Shown: positions 61,101 through 64,000 of the stretch, in pieces
Position numbering within the stretch: the first letter of the stretch is position 1
Layout of the letters: each line of letters opens with the position of its first letter
From: Porphyridium purpureum
Lineage: Eukaryota > Rhodophyta > Bangiophyceae > Porphyridiales > Porphyridiaceae
Length of the DNA stretch: 64,000 nucleotides
Assembly: GCA_008690995.1 (NCBI GenBank)
Contig: VRMN01000012.1
Coordinates: 186,001-250,000, forward strand
Direction: 5' to 3'
Translations under genes and position numbers: made by a program
Notes under the pieces: generated by a model
Seen by the model: only the letters and a program-made list of their open reading frames with translations
Database searches by the model: none
What the model was told of the DNA's origin: nothing

Positions 61101-61617
61101 CGTGCAGACCGGGCAGCCCGCTCGCCGCATCACTGCGTTGCCCATCCTCCTGTACCTGAACCTGCACCACGAGCACGTTCTCGCGGCGCAGCCAATCCCG
61201 CATCTTCAGCCAGCAGCGCTCATCCACGCACCCCGGCGGCGGAGCACGCAACACCGCACACCGCTCACCCTGTCGCACCTGCATACTCACCAACCACCCG
61301 GTCCCCACCTGCTCCGCATGCCACGGCGGCAACGGCAACGGCAGCGCCGTCGGCGCCGTCTCATCGGTGTGCGCAGCAAGCTTCCGCTTCCCAGACACCA
61401 ACATCCTCAGTCGCATGAAACCGCGCGCGTGCGCGGCGGCTGTTGCGGGGCCTTCCGGCACGTGCGCAGCCACGCTCTCACACCCCACACCCGCCTCACG
61501 ACCGCGCCAGATCCCTCCTCTCTCCCTCCTCTCTCCCTCTCTTTCTTCTCCCCCCCCACGCGCACACGCCAAAAACCAAAAAACGTTTAATGGAGAAACC
61601 CTAATCGATAAGTTCAT
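55165..61617 (-). CDS. Trithorax/MLL-type SET protein (H3K4 methyltransferase-like)
   Basis: A 2,150-residue protein with the order of trithorax/MLL/ATX enzymes. After a basic N-terminus come an extended PHD region (about residue 427, CVLCHR...CSFCGLPGAGVSC), several PHD fingers (about 606-700, 898-925 WCPVCNLLWNNDD, 1086-1110, 1207), an extended PHD near 1400 (ECALCGGGDHEDRL to CKAIYHFPCAL), FYRN/FYRC (about 1620-1730, IGALGVLECGHLS, LVPTGYIAARRHWS, AEEAWDAFKHELD), and the SET domain (about 2006-2130, SKIQGYGVFCKEMYHAGELL, RFINHSCEPNCDARI, DEVTYDYKL). It finishes with post-SET cysteines CRCSAPSC four residues from the end. All motifs for S-adenosylmethionine and Lys binding look intact. The ATG at 61416 (MRLRMLVSGK) may be the true start, because the codons before it read through a GA-rich leader. 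Nuclear. Confidence 0.92.
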   Translation of the reverse strand: MNLSIRVSPLNVFWFLACARGGGEEREGERRERGGIWRGREAGVGCESVAAHVPEGPATAAAHARGFMRLRMLVSGKRKLAAHTDETAPTALPLPLPPWHAEQVGTGWLVSMQVRQGERCAVLRAPPPGCVDERCWLKMRDWLRRENVLVVQVQVQEDGQRSDAASGLPGLHEDLVAVGLEQVSSSGNEDSRGSKKKRTDSPNAGTPVYAARDDEVLAPGARQDSATRVDVVCRVEALPVLVMFSEIMEMRKKRLANAGVAQSQFSQATALKAEAGRQEHRKSCSCLTDGHERYFTRVLQNARALLWESALPALDKPLIATRVGSDDGGTRKEIGVLFAERISSGSNHVELLELNSPNDEVRANGLEKRLSQTSDRVGSSSSADGSFDMIPLENANHVSSTQKSSKGIGNSSNAAASTARPKSAPACVLCHRVSLWNELRPTGPFGYDEEDALRGTAIVHTFYVHVICAVMSGCCGNLSSMTSICRIQALASGNACSFCGLPGAGVSCDCRDCTVRMHAPCAIAAGFVGLSDGRVARLAAKAGVYLPARIDEKMTFLCPEHRVCWSKVALTQTSSLVIRSGRRKEQFQRLSSAQVSLLSPLLTADTCAGRGCGGAFFDPYMELQRYQKDADDGELLDSDETEFDFYERALLDRVPLVCSKCAAPYHLACAAKSRVFARTMITMDALTRAYPASLYGWQCDTCADCAICCTSSEPREQPTSHPESPSLATSDFDYEIVLASSSRSPLHVQEAHDVDRAAREDEHSAGASRELIQCQGKTLGPTLTRQGQIKAEQAGVSSCDAKRSCACTRRAHPACVELEFDAMIEAVHAHKEFATLVDVYELGDLDAAREHFKDDFKCPACAICRHCGAGGFNDALIMMDAFTSCFECAVRYAVKGEWCPVCNLLWNNDDGEGFVHCDECNKWVHQACSGLSEDGFQKITKSMKKLQWACGRCRNRSATSNADGSCLQLVYDDALGLQIRPRKKISLSLAMLAGRDVERQRPLELNHHIGFEFTWLRNASFTLCRELSGKRRKKWRALPSDRQLTDLTESDRGAKSHKSLEDTGDVEMRESLFTLLQQMAMRTDLCRDCGSSCLPEVSAACSECAEVYHLSCLAEEEGGDFRADASAGGDVIIPRTWAAVYRSRAGLVGNQYLPWQCRDCRTCGSCFGCLSICEAQTNGSGAAASMEGGNGGASSPHPGNAKPAFCCQSCRRWYHIACCRKSARIMKGIGYTSAASATVVASSPMSDSGNGCGFANANASSAGMRLCDACILLGQDGVYAASMEEEVALEASVVKAAEEDDIVRSHQAPPLTSPSRSSRRARSKSLANRLIQVIDEDDQSFVDAKIEGLGTDDERAESDVPFADSQSMLALPAVHGKDGEVEEKEQEEGEEECEELFPDTRECALCGGGDHEDRLGRLLPAGLGSDRSKSTGATNPTWVHMNCAVWSDGALVMRTGDIYRMDAVIDQASRTKCSLPACPRSISRNDANCPSSPKRGMGASVICAMDKCKAIYHFPCALAVEGGNFFKAEGSGSNGRSGVVFMCCLPPHERSEKQVQNLLDDVCLGDAQRCIVVTSASAAASVSLSNRERKDVTNPLLISSVKGMLPSNHNDTLRVEEIKVPFHGRIGALGVLECGHLSHVTHEALRDLWRKETVSQDNQPPVVLVPTGYIAARRHWSLWQVGHRVTYLMRVLDGPIFQLTCISGHAEWQIEKPTAEEAWDAFKHELDVMRHARPLKVAQKASAACTRQTEQLRVASMYVSTDDRTGASATNIQKSASLHRNSQKLENNTGSDASPPPRSRVRERFRTNGGASNVSGVPDIPVRSQEPTERLTILGYGSAGYSFFGLDTAWVRTCLEWMPSSRVFSGYEYVCFDETELKRVHGSYVNYNPYAAARAGPVDDKYSHRSRAQTNVKFAAPMKLRVEELADLEPGSLRYDIVKATGGFYGSDDYGEPRAMMNKLKALTYAKKKRYLNPAMSSAGAGAYLSDGMRYRNLQKSRTWKEKLEVQHSKIQGYGVFCKEMYHAGELLIEYAGELIRSELTDHRELQYEYRGIGHYMFRIDHKSVVDATMKGNEARFINHSCEPNCDARILTLDKDPKAPNGKKQVIGIFAKQDILPGDEVTYDYKLSAESDSSKVTLCRCSAPSCRKLL

Positions 61618-63539
61618 ACTAAAACAGGCGCTTTTACATATGAACTGCGCCGAAATCTGCCGCAGCGCGCGCGCAACAAGGATTCACTGTACACCCTTCG
61701 ATTGGACAACTGTACACTACCCAGGTTATCGGGTTATCGGGTTATCGGGTTATCGGGTTATCGGGTTATCGGGTTATCGGGTTATCGGGTTATCGGGTTA
61801 TCGGGTTATCGGGTTATCGGGTTATCGGGTTATCGGGTTATCGGGTTATCGGGTAACGAGTGGGCTCAGCTGTGTGGTGTTGAGTGCAAAGGGGAGAAAA
61901 GGAAAGTGAGGAGCGTGATGGCTTGAGCCGAGTCTGTTCGGTACGGCGGTGATCGCTTTCACGGCTTGACAGGCGTATCCAAGTGTTATATTGTGTTCCT
62001 GCAGTGGGTTTGCCTTTTGCGGCTGAACGTGATTGCTAACAACGCTGATAGCTGATAGTACAGAACGGTCTTCACATTCAGATTCCTGGCAATCTCGTAA
62101 TATAGAGACACTGATATTTGTGGGAGATCAAACAGCCCCGGACCTGCGGTGAATACCGCGTCTTGCTGAACCAACAACCAAATTCCATTTTGCCAGAAAT
62201 ATTCCTTTTCGATACCACTCCAGCACCAATTCTTGCAACGCAACCTAGACAAACAGGCTTGAAGATTGTAGTTCTGGTCAAGGCTGGCAAGATGAGCCCC
62301 TCGCGGCTGCACCAGTTGCTTGAATAGCGCCGCGGCGCCGACCGGGACCACCCTACTTGTCGCGTAGTGATGAGGCAGTGACGCTCGTGTTCCGGTGACC
62401 AGTTGCGCATTTCTACATCTTGTTAAGCTGTGCGAACAACAACCGCACGCGACCGCTGCTTGCGTGACGGAAAGTTTCTGCTCAGCATTTGGGAGTCGGG
62501 ATAACTGATGATGCGCAAGAAAAATCAACACGTCATTGGTATTGAATATCGAGGCTATTTCACGCGACTTGCACAAAGTTTCTTGACACCTGCTAGCTTT
62601 GCAACCTCCTCACCAGTGCTTCCTTGCTCGTGACGCGAAATTGACCAATGCGTGGCAGGATGTTTATACCCTTCGCGCTCTCGCGAGTCTGCCAGAAGCA
62701 AACGAGCCCCGAGAAGGGGAACTCGTGCGGAGCACTCGAATGCTCGTAGCGTTTTCCTAAGAGGCAGCATGAGTACGTAGCATTCTTGCCAAAACTAAAC
62801 CATTTCATGATGGGCAGCGGTATGTATGAAACAATATTTTGCAGATGCATGCTGCAATTCTTTCCGAAAAGCAAACCTCCTCCCAGAAACTTCACAAAGA
62901 TATTCGTGCGTTCAGAGGAGATGGATACGGTCTGAGGCGCAGTTGCTCTCCTACACCAGTTTCTTGGCCATCACCTACTTTGGGAAAATTCAGATGGTAT
63001 TGATCCAGACGGAGATAACTTTCGATCTAGAACTGGTTGATCTTGATACGTTGTGCGTAAACTTGCAGAAAGCTAGAGAAAGGATTTCGTTGGCCGCTTG
63101 GGAGCCTCCGGCTTTGCGCAATGTGACGCGAAAAGGACGCAACTGAATTGCAAGGGAGCCAAGCGATTGCCGTGATACCCAGTCGTGGATAGCGCGCCGT
63201 CACGCCAGACGTGAGAAAGCGCCGGCTTCTTACTTGGCAACCAAGCCTCAGTACAAGTAAAGGATTATGCATGGATACGTATGAATTATGGAAAGGAAAC
63301 ACGGCGGCGAATGTAGCCGAGTCGGCTCCTACGGGGTTAAGAAAACTTGGGAAACAAGTCAAAGCAGGATCGATAAAACTCTGGGGAGGGAGCCTGCTCG
63401 TCCCAGCACACGCACGTTCGCGCACAGCTTTCCTAAACGGTTCAATGGCTCATAACCGATAAAAAGTGTGGAACCGCGCGGAGCGCACCCCGATGGCGGG
63501 AGAGGAAGAGTAAGAGAGCGAAGCACGGAGAGAGGAGCA
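61618..63539. other. Spacer with 10-bp array, AT-richer, no supported gene
   Basis: Between the SET gene (-) and the RCC1 gene (+). It holds CTGTACACCCT at 61687, CTGTACACTAC at 61710, the GGTTATCGGG array, and an AT-richer stretch from 61.95 to 63.4 kb. A 196-codon minus-strand frame (61986-62576) is Cys/Trp/Asn-rich and unlike the real genes here, so it is not called. A purine tract lies at 63485-63538, just before the RCC1 start. Confidence 0.5.
61724..61854. repeat. Tandem 10-bp array (GGTTATCGGG)
   Basis: About thirteen perfect copies. Single or short relatives (GGTTTATCGG) occur at 38754 and 39142-39170, and the reverse complement near 63453 (AACCGATAAA). Two CTGTACAC-type 11-mers lie directly before the array. 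Confidence 0.92.
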
Positions 63540-64000
63540 ATGGGGCCGAATCGAAGCGCTGGAGCTCTGTTATCGAGTATACGTCGGCGCTACGTTGGCT
63601 TACAGGACGTGGGCTTGCGATCGGCGGTGCTGGGGGTGACGGAACGGAGGAAAAGCGCGTCGATGGCAGTGGATGCGTGTGTGTTGGAACCATGGTTTGG
63701 GCTCGGGATCGTCAGGTCTGTGTTGTCGGCGGCTGCAGCGGCTGCAGTGGCCACGGTGGTGGTGCGGACGCAGCAGGTGGCGCACGCAGATGATCAGAAT
63801 AGTGGCATTCGCCCGATGCGGCGCAGCACGAGCGTGTATGCGTGTGGACTGAATTTATCCGGGCAGCTCGGTAATGGAAGTGATCGCGTAGCCGCGAGTC
63901 CTGTGCCACTGACAGATTTGTCCAGTGATATGATTGTCAAGGTCGCCGCAGGTAATCATTCGAGCGCGGCTGTTTCGGGCGACGGGCGCCTCTTCACTTG
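63540..64000 (+). CDS. RCC1-repeat protein, N-terminal part (runs off the window)
   Basis: The frame is open from ATG 63540 to the window end (153 codons). The N-terminus is Arg/Ser-rich without acids early on (MGPNRSAGALLSSIRRRYVG), followed by an Ala-rich hydrophobic span (IVRSVLSAAAAAAVATVVV), which suits mitochondrial or plastid import with a membrane anchor. From about residue 105 the first RCC1 blade appears: VYACGLNLSGQLGNGS, then VKVAAGNHSSAAVSGDGRLF. These repeats form seven-bladed propellers used as exchange factors or scaffolds; an organelle-located RCC1 protein such as the RCC1L type is the likeliest match. The rest of the gene lies outside the window. A GA-rich leader precedes the ATG. 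Confidence 0.85.
   Translation, partial: MGPNRSAGALLSSIRRRYVGLQDVGLRSAVLGVTERRKSASMAVDACVLEPWFGLGIVRSVLSAAAAAAVATVVVRTQQVAHADDQNSGIRPMRRSTSVYACGLNLSGQLGNGSDRVAASPVPLTDLSSDMIVKVAAGNHSSAAVSGDGRLFT

Noticed and set aside
61986-62576. 196-codon minus-strand frame between the SET and RCC1 genes
   Set aside because: Unusual Cys/Trp/Asn content, AT-richer DNA and no recognisable motif. Possibly eroded repeat DNA, not supportable as a gene.

Overview
This window looks like nuclear DNA of a compact, intron-poor photosynthetic eukaryote, most likely a unicellular red alga of the Porphyridium type. The species is inferred and no marker gene fixes it. The evidence is very long uninterrupted reading frames (over 2,100 and 2,800 codons) with eukaryotic domain sets: PHD, bromodomain, SET, DDT, PP2C, TLC and a protein kinase. 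Beside them sit nuclear genes of organellar type: a Ycf45-like domain, an OPR-type RNA-binding protein, uS12 with a leader and a bacterial-type tilS. No convincing spliceosomal intron was seen.

Layout. 1-13.7 kb is gene-poor and visibly more AT-rich. It holds an eroded coding relic (about 3.6-6.1 kb), a nearly whole Tc1 transposase beside an older Tc1 relic (7.2-9.0 kb), and a 308-bp LTR-like fossil (11.8-12.1 kb) with heat-shock-type promoter motifs. From 13.9 kb the window is gene-dense. In order: a PP2C phosphatase with a giant insert (-); a TLC-domain membrane protein (+) converging on a TSET/TPLATE-complex beta-propeller subunit (-); a Ycf45-like pseudo-ATPase (+) converging on an OPR protein (-) with only 39 bp between stops; a secreted Ser/Pro-Thr/Pro protein (+); a hemerythrin-like protein (-) divergent from a Gly-rich membrane protein (+); a PH-domain kinase (+); a very large DDT/PHD/double-bromodomain protein (+); a GT4 glycosyltransferase (+); tilS (+); an acidic unknown protein (+); then on the minus strand a trithorax/MLL-type SET protein, nuclear uS12m, and a small ORF starting 9 nt after the uS12m stop. 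The window ends inside an RCC1-repeat gene (+).

Functional themes. Two large chromatin regulators lie within about 20 kb of each other: a NURF301/BPTF-like reader and an H3K4-methyltransferase-like writer. Several genes serve organelle expression: tilS, uS12m, OPR, and possibly the Ycf45-like protein and the RCC1 protein. Others act in membrane traffic and signalling: TSET subunit, TLC protein, PP2C, PH-kinase.

Noncoding patterns. Many starts are preceded by a purine (GA)-rich tract on the coding strand. Several spacers share an 11-nt motif built on CTGTAC and a GGTTATCGG-type motif, both of which expand into tandem arrays. Two genes (the TSET subunit and the 5' part of the DDT gene) read through only if the frame changes, which may be sequence error or real indels.
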